In this document: one piece after another, positions 8,638-18,500 of the stretch | Layout of the letters: each line of letters starts with the position of its first letter | Position numbering within the stretch: the first letter of the stretch is position 1 | Assembly (NCBI GenBank): GCA_022844405.1 | Contig: JALHLV010000017.1 | Span: 24,081-88,080, forward strand | Direction of reading: 5' to 3' | DNA: 64,000 nt | Origin: Sphingomonadales bacterium | GTDB lineage: Bacteria > Pseudomonadota > Alphaproteobacteria > SMXS01 | The notes under the pieces: model-generated | The model's database searches: none | Seen by the model: only the letters and a program-made list of their open reading frames with translations | What the model was told of the DNA's origin: nothing | Made by a program: the position numbers and the translations under genes

Positions 8638-8946
8638 TTAGGACTGAGGCACGGTTTGATCGAGTTCGTGCCCGCAGTGCTTGCAACGTTTGGCAATCCA
8701 GAGGGAATTGGAGGCTGCCCAAGTCTGGCGACCTCTGGGTGCATAAAGGAAACCGCCGCAAGAGGCACACTTGCAAGCTCTTGTCCAGAAAGCCCAGACG
8801 AGTCCTGCCAGCGCATACGCGGCGACCGTCAACCCCACCACCGTCCGAAGATCATCCCACACGAAAAACATTGCCGCCATCCCCGCCGCGAACACGGCGA
8901 TCCAGCTATTGTGGAGCCATCGATACATGGTGTTGCGCGTGGCCAT
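8638..8946 (-). CDS. Small membrane protein with a C-terminal zinc ribbon
   Basis: A 102-residue protein with two hydrophobic segments (about residues 14-30 and 34-53) followed by a Cys4 zinc-ribbon pattern: CASCGG (about 60-65) and CKHCGHEL (about 88-95). The spacing between the CxxC pairs suits one zinc ion. The base composition is visibly poorer in GC than the neighbouring genes, and the ribosome binding site is weak. An alternative ATG lies at 8928. I do not recognise a family. The paired CxxC motifs make a chance frame unlikely, so I regard it as a real, perhaps recently acquired gene. Confidence 0.66.
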   Translation of the reverse strand: MATRNTMYRWLHNSWIAVFAAGMAAMFFVWDDLRTVVGLTVAAYALAGLVWAFWTRACKCASCGGFLYAPRGRQTWAASNSLWIAKRCKHCGHELDQTVPQS

Positions 8947-9083
8947 ATCTCGACGATACGGGACGGGCTCGTAACGGTCCAGTCATGGGCCTCGAAATTT
9001 GGAGGTGGGTGGAAAGCGGTCGCGTGAGTTCCTAATGTCCAAGGACGGCATGGCTAGCCTGAGCAACCACCCGGAGCGATAGG

Positions 9084-9728
9084 ATGTCCATCACCATCAC
9101 CGCATTTGAAGCATCTCCTGATCGCGGCCAAGGGCTGGCGCGCGACATGCGGGTTCGCTGGGCTCTCGAGGAAGTGGGCCAGCCTTACGACGTCCGTCTG
9201 GTTTCATTCGAAGAGATGAAGCAGTTGGCGCATCTGGCGCTGCATCCGTTCGGGCAGATTCCGACCTATGAGGAAGACGGGCTCGTGCTGTTCGAATCGG
9301 GGGCGATCGTGTTCCATATCGCGCAGCACCACGCAGGCCTGCTGCCGGACGACGCTCATGCCCGGGCGCGCGCTATCGCCTGGATGTTCGCCGCGCTTAA
9401 CACGGTGGAGCCTCCGATCGTCGATCTGGAACAATCCGAATATGCGGAGGGCGACAAGAGCTGGTTCGAGGAGCGGCGGCCCATGATCCATGACCGCATC
9501 CGCGGGCGGCTGGACCAGCTTTCCACCCGCCTCGGCGACGCCGACTGGCTCGCTGGCGGGTTCAGCGCCGGCGACCTGCTGATGGTGATGGTGCTGCGCC
9601 GGCTGGAGGGAACGGGCATTTTGCAGGACTATCCGATCCTGTCAGCCTACATCGCCCGCGGCGAGGCGCGGCCTGCCTACCGGCGGGCGTTCGCCGATCA
9701 ACTGGCGGTGTTCGAAGCGAGCCGCTGA
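9084..9728 (+). CDS. Glutathione S-transferase family protein
   Basis: A 214-residue protein with the two GST domains. The thioredoxin-like N-terminal domain includes the cis-Pro and Glu-Ser region HPFGQIPTYEEDG and LFESGAIVFHIA, which binds glutathione. The alpha-helical C-terminal domain has the N-capping motif FSAGDLLMV. The ATG at 9084 follows GGAGCGATAGG. It is transcribed alone. Substrates of such GSTs (detoxification, dehalogenation, ring opening) cannot be told apart by sequence here. Confidence 0.88.
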   Translation: MSITITAFEASPDRGQGLARDMRVRWALEEVGQPYDVRLVSFEEMKQLAHLALHPFGQIPTYEEDGLVLFESGAIVFHIAQHHAGLLPDDAHARARAIAWMFAALNTVEPPIVDLEQSEYAEGDKSWFEERRPMIHDRIRGRLDQLSTRLGDADWLAGGFSAGDLLMVMVLRRLEGTGILQDYPILSAYIARGEARPAYRRAFADQLAVFEASR

Positions 9729-9736
9729 CGCGGCTG

Positions 9737-9848
9737 CCCTCATCCGGCGCTGCGCGCCACCTTCTCCCCGGCGGGGAGAAGGGACTTGCGGTGCCGCCGC
9801 TCCAGCCAAATCCCCTCGCCCCAACGGGGAGAGGTTAGGGTGAGGGGG
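9737..9848. repeat. Pair of dispersed palindromic elements
   Basis: The left element (9737-9782) contains CTTCTCCCC-GGC-GGGGAGAAGG. The right element (9813-9848) contains CCCCTCGCCCC-AAC-GGGGAGAGG and GGTTAGGGTGAGGGG. The second shares its sequence core with the repeat at 5702-5815. They fill the space between two convergent genes and could terminate both. Confidence 0.75.
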
Positions 9849-9896
9849 ACCGCAGAAGCGGTTCTACGGCCTCGGCAATTACTTCGAGAGCCTCCG

Positions 9897-11279
9897 TCAA
9901 TCGTTCAGTTCTTTCGCGTATTTCGCCGCGTTTTCGCCGGCCAGCTTCCCGAACACGAGGCACGGCCCGTAGGAGCCGCCGCCGCCGATATAGACGTCGC
10001 CGTGCAGGTTGCCGACGGTCTCGCCCGCGGCATAGAGGCCGCGGATCGGTTTCTCGGCCTTGTTCATGACGGCGGTGTCGGCGTTGATGCGCAGGCCCGT
10101 GCCGGTCCAGCACAGGATGGCGGGCCGGATTTCCACGGCGTAGAAGGGCGGGGTCCTGATCGGCGCCATCTTCGCCTTCTTGAGGAAGGCGGTGTCCTCG
10201 CCGGCCGCGACGCCTGCGTTGTAGCGCTCGGCCATGCCTTCCAGCCCCTCGGAGTCGATGCCGGCCTTGGCCGCCAGCTCGGCGAGGGTATCGGCGCGGA
10301 AGATGCGGCCGTCTTCGGCCTTCTGCTGCAGCACGTCGTTGACCCAGTAGGCCTGGAATTGCGGGCTCCGCTTGGCGCTGGCGCGCGCCTCCTCGTCGAA
10401 CACGGCCCAGGCGTTGCCGCCCTGCTTGTTGAGCAGGCCGGCGATCACCGTGTAGGGCGCCGTTTCGTTGCAGAACCGGTGCCCGTGCTTGTTCACCATG
10501 ACCAGCCAGCCCGGCATCGCGACCTCGAGGTCGCGGCTGAAGCCCGGCGTGGCGAGCAGCAGGGCGCGGTCGTGGCCGTCGACGATGCCGCCGACCGCCT
10601 GGCCCATCTTGATGCCGTCGCCGCGCGCGCCGTCGGCCCCGATGTACCAGCGCCAGTCGCCGGTGGCCGCGGCGCGCGGCAGGTATTTCTCGATCATGTC
10701 CGGGTTGTTGCCGAAGCCGCCGGTCGCCAGGATGACCGCGCCGCAGGTCGCCTCGTCGTCGCCGATCCTGATGCCGGTCACCCGGCCCTCATCGTTGGTC
10801 ACCAGCCCGGTGACGCGCGAATCCAGCACCACGTCGACGCCCTTGTTGCTGCGATGGCCGTCCAGCACGTTGATGACCTCCTCGCCCTCGCCTTCGGGCG
10901 GGTGCCCGCGCGGCACCGAGCCGACGCCGGAGCAGTAAAGACCTTCCTTGGGGTATTTCACGCCGAGGCCCAGCGCCCATTCGAGGGTCGGCCCGGACAG
11001 GTCGCAGTAGCGCCGCACCACGGCCGGGTCCACCAGCCACTGGTTCAGCGTCATGTATTCCTCGAACATGGCGTCGGCGGTGTCACCGGTGACGCCGGCC
11101 GCCTTCTGCACCGACGTACCCGCGGCATAGAAGTGTCCGCCCGACAGCCGCGACGAGCCGCCGACCTTCTTTTCGCTCTCGACCACCAGGACCGAAGCGC
11201 CGGTATCCGCCGCCGCGACGGCGGCGGCCAGGCCCGCGGCGCCCGAACCGACGATGATCACGTCATAGTCTCTTGCCAT
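9897..11279 (-). CDS. FAD-dependent oxidoreductase (fumarate reductase / 3-ketosteroid dehydrogenase superfamily)
   Basis: A 460-residue flavoprotein of the FAD_binding_2 superfamily. The dinucleotide fold GSGAAG is at 11-16, the FAD ribose-binding Glu follows in VLVVESEKKVGGSSRLSGG, and the C-terminal GLYAAGETVGNLHGDVYIGGGGSYG closes the FAD site. Relatives include 3-ketosteroid delta-1 dehydrogenases, fumarate reductases and tricarballylate dehydrogenases; this sequence does not let me choose. The ATG at 11279 has GGGGAGAA upstream. An open extension upstream is rejected because it overlaps the divergent nitroreductase promoter region. It lacks features I expect of NadB despite nadA-nadC nearby. 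Confidence 0.85.
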   Translation of the reverse strand: MARDYDVIIVGSGAAGLAAAVAAADTGASVLVVESEKKVGGSSRLSGGHFYAAGTSVQKAAGVTGDTADAMFEEYMTLNQWLVDPAVVRRYCDLSGPTLEWALGLGVKYPKEGLYCSGVGSVPRGHPPEGEGEEVINVLDGHRSNKGVDVVLDSRVTGLVTNDEGRVTGIRIGDDEATCGAVILATGGFGNNPDMIEKYLPRAAATGDWRWYIGADGARGDGIKMGQAVGGIVDGHDRALLLATPGFSRDLEVAMPGWLVMVNKHGHRFCNETAPYTVIAGLLNKQGGNAWAVFDEEARASAKRSPQFQAYWVNDVLQQKAEDGRIFRADTLAELAAKAGIDSEGLEGMAERYNAGVAAGEDTAFLKKAKMAPIRTPPFYAVEIRPAILCWTGTGLRINADTAVMNKAEKPIRGLYAAGETVGNLHGDVYIGGGGSYGPCLVFGKLAGENAAKYAKELND

Positions 11280-11411
11280 AGCTCGTTCTCCCCTACCGGT
11301 CGCTCCCCAAGAGCGCGTCGAGGGCAGAGTAATCCGGCCACGGCCCTGGGGCCAGCCTCGATCTGTAACGGGCGTTGGCTTTCCATGAGCCGGGCGTCCG
11401 GTGTCAAGACG

Positions 11412-11440
11412 TTGACTCGCTCGAGCGGCCTTCGTACATG
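11412..11440 (+). promoter_or_regulatory. Candidate sigma-70 promoter of the nitroreductase gene
   Basis: TTGACT and TACATG are separated by 17 bases, about 58 bases before the start codon. The -10 match is only partial. Confidence 0.4.
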
Positions 11441-11497
11441 CTGACGGCGCAAGCGGCTGGTCGCGGGCTTGCCGGCGAGGCAACTGGAGGTTCGGTT

Positions 11498-12184
11498 ATG
11501 CAGTACGATGACGTTGTCCTGGGGCGCCGGAGCATCCGCGGCTACAAGCCCGTGCCGGTCCCCAAGGCCTTGATCCGGGAAGTGATCGGGATGGCCATGC
11601 GGGCGCCGTCGTCGCTCAACACCCAGCCGTGGAACTTTTTTGTCGTTTCCGGCAAACCGCTCGACCGCATTCGCGCCGGGAACACCGAGCGGATACTGGC
11701 GGGCGTGCCGGAATCCCGGGAGTTCCGCATGCATGGCGGATACCAGGGCGCGCACAGGGATCGCCAGATCGAAATCGCCAAGCAGCTCTTCGGCGCCATG
11801 GGAATCGAGCGCGACGACAAGGAAGGGCGGCAGGATTGGGTGCTGCGCGGGTTTCGCCAGTTCGACGCGCCCGTCTCCATCGTCGTCACCTATGACCGGT
11901 CGATCCATGGCGGCGACATCGGCCCGTTCGACTGCGGCGCGGTGACCAACGCCCTCGTCAACGCGGCCTGGTCCCGCGGCCTGGGATGCGTGATCAACAG
12001 CCAGGGGATCATGCAGTCCCCCGTGGTGCGCGAGCACGCCCGGATACCCGACGACCAGGTCATCATGACCTGCGTCGCTATGGGCTATCCCGACGACTCG
12101 TTCCCGGCGAACGCGGTGGTTTCCCGCCGCAAGCCGGTGGATGAAGCTGCTGTTTTCATCGGTTTCGACGACGAGCGGGCATGA
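11498..12184 (+). CDS. Nitroreductase family protein
   Basis: A 228-residue FMN-dependent oxidoreductase of the nitroreductase superfamily. The N-terminal R-x-S-x-R motif (GRRSIRGYK) and MRAPSSLNTQPWNFFVV bind FMN; the C-terminal MGYPDDSFPANAVVSRRKPVDE is the second FMN-binding stretch. Such dimers reduce nitroaromatics, quinones or flavins with NAD(P)H. The ATG at 11498 follows GGAGG at the right distance; longer in-frame starts lie in the promoter region. It is convergent with nadC, nine bases apart. Confidence 0.88.
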   Translation: MQYDDVVLGRRSIRGYKPVPVPKALIREVIGMAMRAPSSLNTQPWNFFVVSGKPLDRIRAGNTERILAGVPESREFRMHGGYQGAHRDRQIEIAKQLFGAMGIERDDKEGRQDWVLRGFRQFDAPVSIVVTYDRSIHGGDIGPFDCGAVTNALVNAAWSRGLGCVINSQGIMQSPVVREHARIPDDQVIMTCVAMGYPDDSFPANAVVSRRKPVDEAAVFIGFDDERA

Positions 12185-12193
12185 CGCCCAGCC

Positions 12194-13039
12194 TCAGCCC
12201 AGATCCTCGAAATCCATACCCAGGTCGATGGCCGGGGCGGACTGGGTGAGGCGGCCGACGGAGATGTAGTCGACGCCGGTTTCGGCGATGGCGCGGATGG
12301 TCTGCAGATTGACGCCGCCCGAGGCTTCCAGCGGGATCGGCGAGAAGGCGACGGCCTCGCGGAGCTGGTCGAGGGTCATGTTGTCGAGCAGCAGGCTGTC
12401 GGCGCCCGCCGCGATGGCCTCGCGGGCCTGGTCGAGCGTGTCGCACTCCACCTGGACTTTCAGGCTGGTATGCGCCCGGCAGGCCTTCACCGCCACCGTC
12501 ACGCCGCCCGCCACGGCGATGTGGTTGTCCTTGATCAGCACGGCGTCGTAGAGGCCCATGCGGTGGTTGCCGCCGCCGCCCATCTTCACCGCGTATTTCT
12601 CCAGCACCCGCAGGCCGGGAGTGGTTTTCCTGGTGTCGAGGAGCCGCGCCTTCGTGCCGGCGATCAGGTCCACATAGGACCGGGTGAGCGTCGCCACGCC
12701 CGACAGGTGCTGCAGGATGTTGAGCGCCGAGCGCTCGGCGGTCAGCAGCGCGCGGGCCGGGCCTTCGATGCGTGCCACGACGTCGCCGGTCCGGGCGATC
12801 CGGCCGTCCCCGACCAGCACCTCGACGGCCGCGTCGGGCGCCAGCCGCCTGACGATGGCGATGGCGACCGGCAGGCCGGCGACGACCAGCGTCTCGCGCG
12901 CGGCGATCCGCGCCCGGAAGCGGGCGGTTTCGGGAATGGTTGCCTCGGCGGTCACATCGCCGGTGCCCACATCCTCGGCGAGCGTCCGGGTGATGAAGTC
13001 GTCGAGCGCCTCCCGCGACAGCGGCTGCGGCTCAGGCAT
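12194..13039 (-). CDS. nadC: Nicotinate-nucleotide pyrophosphorylase (quinolinate phosphoribosyltransferase)
   Basis: A 281-residue enzyme converting quinolinate and PRPP to nicotinate mononucleotide in de novo NAD synthesis. Motifs: the entry segment [16 protein letters not shown], the PRPP- and quinolinate-binding stretch [17 protein letters not shown] followed by [14 protein letters not shown], the active-site lysine in AVLIKDNHI, and [12 protein letters not shown] plus [11 protein letters not shown] at the C-terminal phosphate site. It overlaps the end of nadA by eight bases, so the two are translationally coupled. Confidence 0.95.
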   Translation of the reverse strand: MPEPQPLSREALDDFITRTLAEDVGTGDVTAEATIPETARFRARIAARETLVVAGLPVAIAIVRRLAPDAAVEVLVGDGRIARTGDVVARIEGPARALLTAERSALNILQHLSGVATLTRSYVDLIAGTKARLLDTRKTTPGLRVLEKYAVKMGGGGNHRMGLYDAVLIKDNHIAVAGGVTVAVKACRAHTSLKVQVECDTLDQAREAIAAGADSLLLDNMTLDQLREAVAFSPIPLEASGGVNLQTIRAIAETGVDYISVGRLTQSAPAIDLGMDFEDLG

Positions 13040-14051
13040 GTTTAGGCGCTGCCGGAGGCGGCGACATGTCGAGCATGCGCTGCACCGAGCGCAGCGCCTT
13101 CACCCTGATGTCTTCCGGCACCTCGATCCGCGGTGTCATGTTGGCGAGGCACAGATAGAGCTTCTCCATGGTGTTCAGCGCCATGAACGGGCAGTTGTTG
13201 CAATTGCACTTGCCGTCGTCGTTGGGCGCGCCGATGAAGGTCTTGTGCGGCGCCTTCTTCTGCATCTGGTGCATGATGTGGGGCTCGGTGACGACGATGA
13301 AGGTGTCGGCGTCGGAGGTCAGCGCATAGTTCAGGATCGACGACGTCGAGCCCACATGGTCGGCATGCTGCAGGATGTGGCCCGGGCATTCCGGGTGGGC
13401 GATCACCGGCGCGCCGGGATGCTCGCCCATCAGCTTGACCAGCTCGCGCTCGGAGAACTGCTCGTGGACGATGCACGAGCCCTGCCACAGCAGCATGTCG
13501 CGCCCGGTCTTCTTCGCCAGGTAGCCGCCGAGGAACCGGTCCGGCGCGAACAGGATCGGCTTGTCCCTGGGGATCTGATTGACGATGTACTCGGCGTTGC
13601 TCGAGGTCACGATGATGTCCGACAGCGCCTTCACCTCGGCCGAGCAGTTGATGTAGGTCAGCGAGACGTGGTCCGGATGCTGCTCGCGGAACTTGCGGAA
13701 CTGGTCAGGCGGGCAGCTGTCTTCCAGCGAACAGCCGGCCTTCATGTCGGGCAGCAGCACGGTCTTGTGCGGGCTCAGGATCTTCGCCGTCTCGGCCATG
13801 AAGCGCACGCCGCAAAACACGATGACATCCGCGTCGGTGGCGGCGGCCTTGCGCGACAGGTCCAGCGAATCCCCGACGAAGTCGGCGATGTCCTGGATGT
13901 CGCCTTCTTGATAGTAGTGGGCCAGAATGACCGCGTTGCGCTCCTGGCGCAGGCGCCTGATCTCGGCGGGCAGATCGATGAACGGATCGATCTCGGTGAC
14001 GTTCAGCGGCGTCAGGTTGCCCTTGGGCCGGTCGAGGACGGTTGTGTTCAT
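13032..14051 (-). CDS. nadA: Quinolinate synthase
   Basis: A 339-residue [4Fe-4S] enzyme that condenses iminoaspartate with dihydroxyacetone phosphate to quinolinate. Family motifs are [55 protein letters not shown] and [13 protein letters not shown]; cysteines in these segments include the cluster ligands. The ATG at 14051 fits the family N terminus. It precedes nadC in the same direction. No nadB (aspartate oxidase) is in the window, so iminoaspartate must come from elsewhere in the genome. Confidence 0.95.
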   Translation of the reverse strand: MNTTVLDRPKGNLTPLNVTEIDPFIDLPAEIRRLRQERNAVILAHYYQEGDIQDIADFVGDSLDLSRKAAATDADVIVFCGVRFMAETAKILSPHKTVLLPDMKAGCSLEDSCPPDQFRKFREQHPDHVSLTYINCSAEVKALSDIIVTSSNAEYIVNQIPRDKPILFAPDRFLGGYLAKKTGRDMLLWQGSCIVHEQFSERELVKLMGEHPGAPVIAHPECPGHILQHADHVGSTSSILNYALTSDADTFIVVTEPHIMHQMQKKAPHKTFIGAPNDDGKCNCNNCPFMALNTMEKLYLCLANMTPRIEVPEDIRVKALRSVQRMLDMSPPPAAPKHA

Positions 14052-14178
14052 GGCATCATCCGGGCTTCTCGCCCGCTCCCGGCTGGATGACGTCTAGCGT
14101 GGCGCGTTATGTTGGCGATGCCGGGCCTGATAACAAGGGAATTCGGCGGAAGGCTGGGATGCGTTTCACCCTCAATCA

Positions 14179-14353
14179 TTGGCATCCCGGCGAAGGTCGG
14201 GATCCAGGCTCAGTGCGAGAACAATCCTATCCGTGTCCCTGAGCTCGTCGAAGGGCCTTGCACGAACGCGGATGCAAGGCCCTTCGACGAGCTCAGGGAC
14301 ACGGTGAAGCTGGCGTATTGCACGCTGGGTCCTGGCCTTTCGCCGGGATGACA
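14179..14353. repeat. Nested dispersed palindromes in a 309-base gap upstream of nadA
   Basis: The gap 14052-14360 holds no gene. An outer imperfect inverted repeat (GGCATCCCGGCGAAGGTC on the left, its relative CCTTTCGCCGGGATGACA on the right) surrounds an inner perfect 30-base inverted repeat (14233-14262 and 14273-14302) with a 10-base loop. The inner arm contains CCCTGAGCTCGTCGAAGGGC. Both units look like the abundant intergenic palindromes seen in alphaproteobacteria and sphingomonads, one inserted within the other. Confidence 0.85.
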
Positions 14354-14360
14354 GGTTTAA

Positions 14361-15440
14361 CTACTCCATCCCCTCGACCGGCAGGCGCTGGGCGCGCCAG
14401 CGGAGCATGCCGCCGGCCAGGTTGGCGACCTTGCCGAAGCCTTCCTTGTCGAGCATCACCGCCGCCTGGGCCGAGCGCGCACCGGACCGGCAGACCGTCA
14501 CCACGGGGCGCGCCTTGTCGAGCGACGCGGCTTTCTGCTTCAGTTCGCCCAGCGGTATCAGCACCGCGCCTTCCACATGGCCGAGGATGCCGTTGAACTC
14601 GCTCGGCTCGCGCACGTCGACGATCTGCACCTGGGCATGGTGCTCCTCGAGCCATTCGGGCTGCAGCTCCCACAGGCCCGCATAGGTATAGGTCAGCGGC
14701 GCCCAGTCGGGCTCGGCCACGCTGGGGTCGGTGAGCGCGGCGCCCTCAGGCTCGCCGCAGCGCAGGTTGGCGGGCACGGCGATGTCGATCTTGTTGGGGT
14801 GCGGCAGGCCCAGATTGCGCATGTAACCGGCGAAGTCGGCCTCGCCGATGTCCTCGCCCAGGCGCGGGTTGAACAGCTTCTCCTCGGCTACGCTGGTGAC
14901 CGTCGAGCCCTTATAGTCATGGCCCGGATAGAGCAGGCATTCGTCGGGGAGACGGAAGATGCGGTCGTGCACCGAGCGGTACATGGCCGATGGATCGCCC
15001 TGCTGGAAGTCGGTGCGGCCGCAGCCGCGGATCAGCAGGCAGTCGCCGGTGAACGCCATGGAATTGTCGTCGAGCACGAAGGTCGAGCAGCCGCTGGTAT
15101 GGCCAGGCGTGGCGATCGCCGTCAGGCGGCGGTTGCCGAACGCCAGTTGGTCGCCGTCATTGAAATAGACGTCGGCTCCCTGCACGCCCGAGCGCGCCGA
15201 CACGGCGATCCGGCTGCCCAGCCGCTGCCGCAGCAGCCAGCCGCCGGTAACATGGTCGGCATGGACATGGCTCTCGATGGTCAGCTTCAGGTCGAGGCCC
15301 AGTTCCTCGAGCAGCGCCACCTCGCGGCGGACCTGCTCGAATACCGGGTCGATCAGCACCGCGTCGCGGCTGCGCGGATCGGCCAGCAGATAGGTGTAGG
15401 TCGACGACTGCGGATCGAAAAGCTGGCGGAAGATCAGCAT
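14361..15440 (-). CDS. Persulfide dioxygenase-like MBL-fold hydrolase fused to a rhodanese domain
   Basis: A 359-residue two-domain protein. Residues 1-235 are an ETHE1/Blh-type metallo-beta-lactamase fold: metal ligands in HVHADH (58-63), ATPGHTSG (about 114), and the bridging Asp in FTGDCLLIRGCGRTDFQ. Residues 250-355 are a rhodanese with the active-site loop CRSGARS (Cys about 317) and a GGMLRW end. ETHE1 enzymes oxidise glutathione persulfide to sulfite; rhodanese transfers sulfane sulfur. A fusion therefore suggests coupled H2S or persulfide detoxification in the cytoplasm. The ATG at 15440 lies 96 bases after the giant gene, with a hairpin between them. Confidence 0.87.
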   Translation of the reverse strand: MLIFRQLFDPQSSTYTYLLADPRSRDAVLIDPVFEQVRREVALLEELGLDLKLTIESHVHADHVTGGWLLRQRLGSRIAVSARSGVQGADVYFNDGDQLAFGNRRLTAIATPGHTSGCSTFVLDDNSMAFTGDCLLIRGCGRTDFQQGDPSAMYRSVHDRIFRLPDECLLYPGHDYKGSTVTSVAEEKLFNPRLGEDIGEADFAGYMRNLGLPHPNKIDIAVPANLRCGEPEGAALTDPSVAEPDWAPLTYTYAGLWELQPEWLEEHHAQVQIVDVREPSEFNGILGHVEGAVLIPLGELKQKAASLDKARPVVTVCRSGARSAQAAVMLDKEGFGKVANLAGGMLRWRAQRLPVEGME

Positions 15441-15483
15441 GGCGGCTCCCCGGATTTCGCCGCGCAGTATAGCGCAAATGCAA

Positions 15484-15509
15484 AGGGCCGGAACGTGTGT
15501 TCCGGCCCT
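15484..15509 (-). terminator. Hairpin terminator of the giant repeat gene
   Basis: An 11-pair perfect stem (AGGGCCGGAAC) with a four-base loop lies 28 bases past the stop of the minus-strand giant gene. On that strand it runs into TTTGCATTT, a weak T tract. Confidence 0.7.
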
Positions 15510-15536
15510 CGCGGGAGTTTCGATGCGTGGCGCGGA

Positions 15537-18500
15537 TCAATCGCCGGTGATGCTGTTGGTGGCGCTGTTGCCGATCGACGTGGAGCCGATGTTGTTGCCG
15601 CGGATGGTGAACGAGCTGCCGGTGCTGGCGCCGTTGATGCTGCCGCCGGCGACCAGGCCGATGCCGATCGTCACGTTGTCCACGGTCGACGATACCGTGA
15701 CGCCGGTGTTGGTCTGGACGTTGAGGACCGCCGACGACGGATGCTGGAATGTGCCCGTGTCGAGGATCAGCTCGTTCTCGGCATAGTTGCCGGTCGCCCG
15801 CGCCAGCACGTTGTTGCCGTTCACCGCGATGGCGCTGTTGTCGACGCCGCCGGTGCCCGAGAGGTCGTCGACGCCGATGGTGACCGGCTCGGCGGCGCCG
15901 CCGATCGTGGCGGTAACGGTCGATGGTGTCTGGCTGCCGGTGTTCGACTGGTAGTTGAGCACCACGTAGTCCACGCCGGTCGTCGAGGCGAACGGCGCGG
16001 CATTGGAGATCGTCGCGCCGCCGGCGGCGCTTGCCTGCAGCGTGGCGCCGGCCGAGGTCGTCATCGAATTCAGCGCGACACTGCCGCTGGCGGTGGCTAG
16101 CAGATCGTTGGAACTCACGGAGACGGCGCCGTTGAGCACCGCGCCCGCGGCGTCGTCGAAGGTGGCGCTGATGTCCACCGTGTCGATGTCGGCGGTGATC
16201 GCGGCGCCGCCTAACACCTGGGAGCCGATCACCTGGGAGTTGATCAACTGCGACGTCGCGTCGCTGGCGGCGCCAGCGCGGAGGCTGATGGTGTTGCTGG
16301 CCCAGAAGCCGCGGGCCGTGGACTCCACCAGATTGTTGTCGACCGTGACGGCGTCGCCGCTGGACAGGGACGTGATGTCGATTCCCATCCTGGACGATAC
16401 GATGTCCGACGTGATCGCGACGCTGTCGCCCGACCGCTGCGAGTTGACGATGTTGAAATCGCCGTTGGCCGTCGGCAGGCTGGCCAGCGGCGCCGGCGCG
16501 GCCGTGCCGCCGACGATGGTCGCGCCGGAGTTCACGACCAATTCGTTGGTGACGGTGCCGCCGATGGCTGTGCCCGAAGTCGTGTTGCCGGATACCGACG
16601 TGGCGCTGGCGCCCGCGTTGGCGGCGCTGTCGACGGTGATGTTCAGGTTGACGCCGGTGACGGTCGCGCTGGCCGTACTGCCCTCCGCGACCGTCTGCTG
16701 CGACGCGACCGACGCACTGGCGCCCGCGACGCCGAGCGGATCGTCGACCGCGGCGCCGGAGAACAGGCCGAGCCCGTTATAGGCGCCGTGGATGGTACTG
16801 CTGGCGCCGACCACGTTGTTGTCGACGGTCAGCGTGCCGCTGTTGAGCGTATCGACCACGGTCTGGATCGTGGCGCCGTTCACGCTCGTGCTCACCGAAT
16901 CGCTCACCCCGAGCAGGCCCTGCGGACCCTGGGCGTTGATCACGCCGTAATCGGCGTTCACGATGACGCGGCTGGCGCCGTCGATCTTCGTGTCCGGCGT
17001 CGTGTCGTCCGAGCTGCTCGACAGGACCGTGCCCTTCGACACCAGGATGTTGCTGGTGTCGTTGACGGTGCCGACCGCACCGATCGTGTTGCCGTTCAGA
17101 TTGATGGCGTTGCCGGTGATCACAGTCGCCCCGGCACCGTCGGCGTCGACCAGGATGGCCGCGTTCGCGACGTTGGCGGTGACCGTGGGACTGCTCGCCG
17201 ACTGCTGCACGTTGCCGACGAAAGCCTGGCCGTCATTGCTGACGAAATCCAGATCCAGCCGGTTCTTCGATGTGTTGGCGCCGGCCTGGGCGACCAGCTT
17301 GTTGCCGCTCTCCGAGATGGTGGTGTTCGAGATGGTGTCGGCGGCATCGACGATGGTCTGGATGCGCACCGGATCGCCCGGCGTGCCGGTGAGTTCGGCG
17401 ATGACGCTCAGCGCGTTGAGCTGGTTCGAGCCGATGCCGAACGTCGCGTCGTTGAAGGTGATCTGGCCCGTGGGACCCAGCAGCGTCGCGGTCGGCGCGT
17501 TGGCGCCGGGCTCGACGTCGGGCAGCGTCGTTCCGGTCGCCGCCAGCGTGTTGACCACGGTATTGACCTGGGCGAAGGCGCGAATGTCGTTCTTGTCCTG
17601 CGTGATCGTCGCACCGGTGATGTCGCCGTCGACATCGCCGCCGGGGCCGTTCATGTCGATGATGGACCGGACGGCGTTTACCGTCGCCGACAGGCCGGCA
17701 TCGCTGTCCTCTCCAATAGCCTGCTGGTTGGACGCCAGCATGGCGATCGGGCCGTTTTGCGCCACATCGCCGACGCCCGCGCCGGTCAGGTCGTAGGTCT
17801 CGACATTCAGCACGATGCCGTTGGTCGCGTCGTTGCCAATCGCCTGGGCCATGATCGAGTTGCCGTCGATCTCGGCCACGCTGCCTTGGCCGAAATCGGT
17901 GCCGGCCGTGCGGATGTTCATGCTGAGATCGGAATTGTCGAGATCGACACTGACGCCGTAGCCGCCCCCGGCATCGGCCAGATTCTCGAAATACTGATCG
18001 TTGACCAGCGACACCTCACTGCCGACATCCACCTCGAAAAAGTTGATGACGAGGTTGTTCGCGGCGGCCGCGGAGGTCCGCGTCAGGGTCTGGGTCTGGG
18101 CAGTTTCGGTGATCGTATTGCTGGCCAGGTTGACCCGGCCCGACGCCAGCAGCTTGTTGCCGTTGATCTGCACGACCACGCCGAGCATGTCGAACGCGCC
18201 GCTTTCGACCTCGACGCTGATGTCGCCGTCATACTGGTCCACCTCGATGCCGGCCGACTTGCCGTCATTGTCCTCGTCGGCCACCGTCTGCACGTTGACC
18301 AGCGACGGCGAGCCGTTGAGCGAGGTGGTGGTGGCGCCGCCGACGGTGATCGCCGACGTGGCCTGGTTCAGGGTGGCGGCCGAGGTTCCCTTGTTGCCGG
18401 ATGCCGTCACCTGGGTGTTGGACATGTTGGTGAGCGACGAACCGGCGCGCAGCCGGATGAAGTCGCTCTGGTTCGGCTCGTCGCCGGTGACCGCGGTGAC

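Noticed and set aside
6276..9035. Plus-strand frame of about 919 codons crossing the TPR and crotonase genes
   Set aside because: It overlaps two well-supported genes in another frame and has Arg/Gly/Pro-rich low-complexity translation.
9897..11279. The FAD-dependent oxidoreductase as L-aspartate oxidase (nadB)
   Set aside because: It shares the superfamily fold but lacks the NadB helical C-terminal domain and motifs; its substrate region differs.
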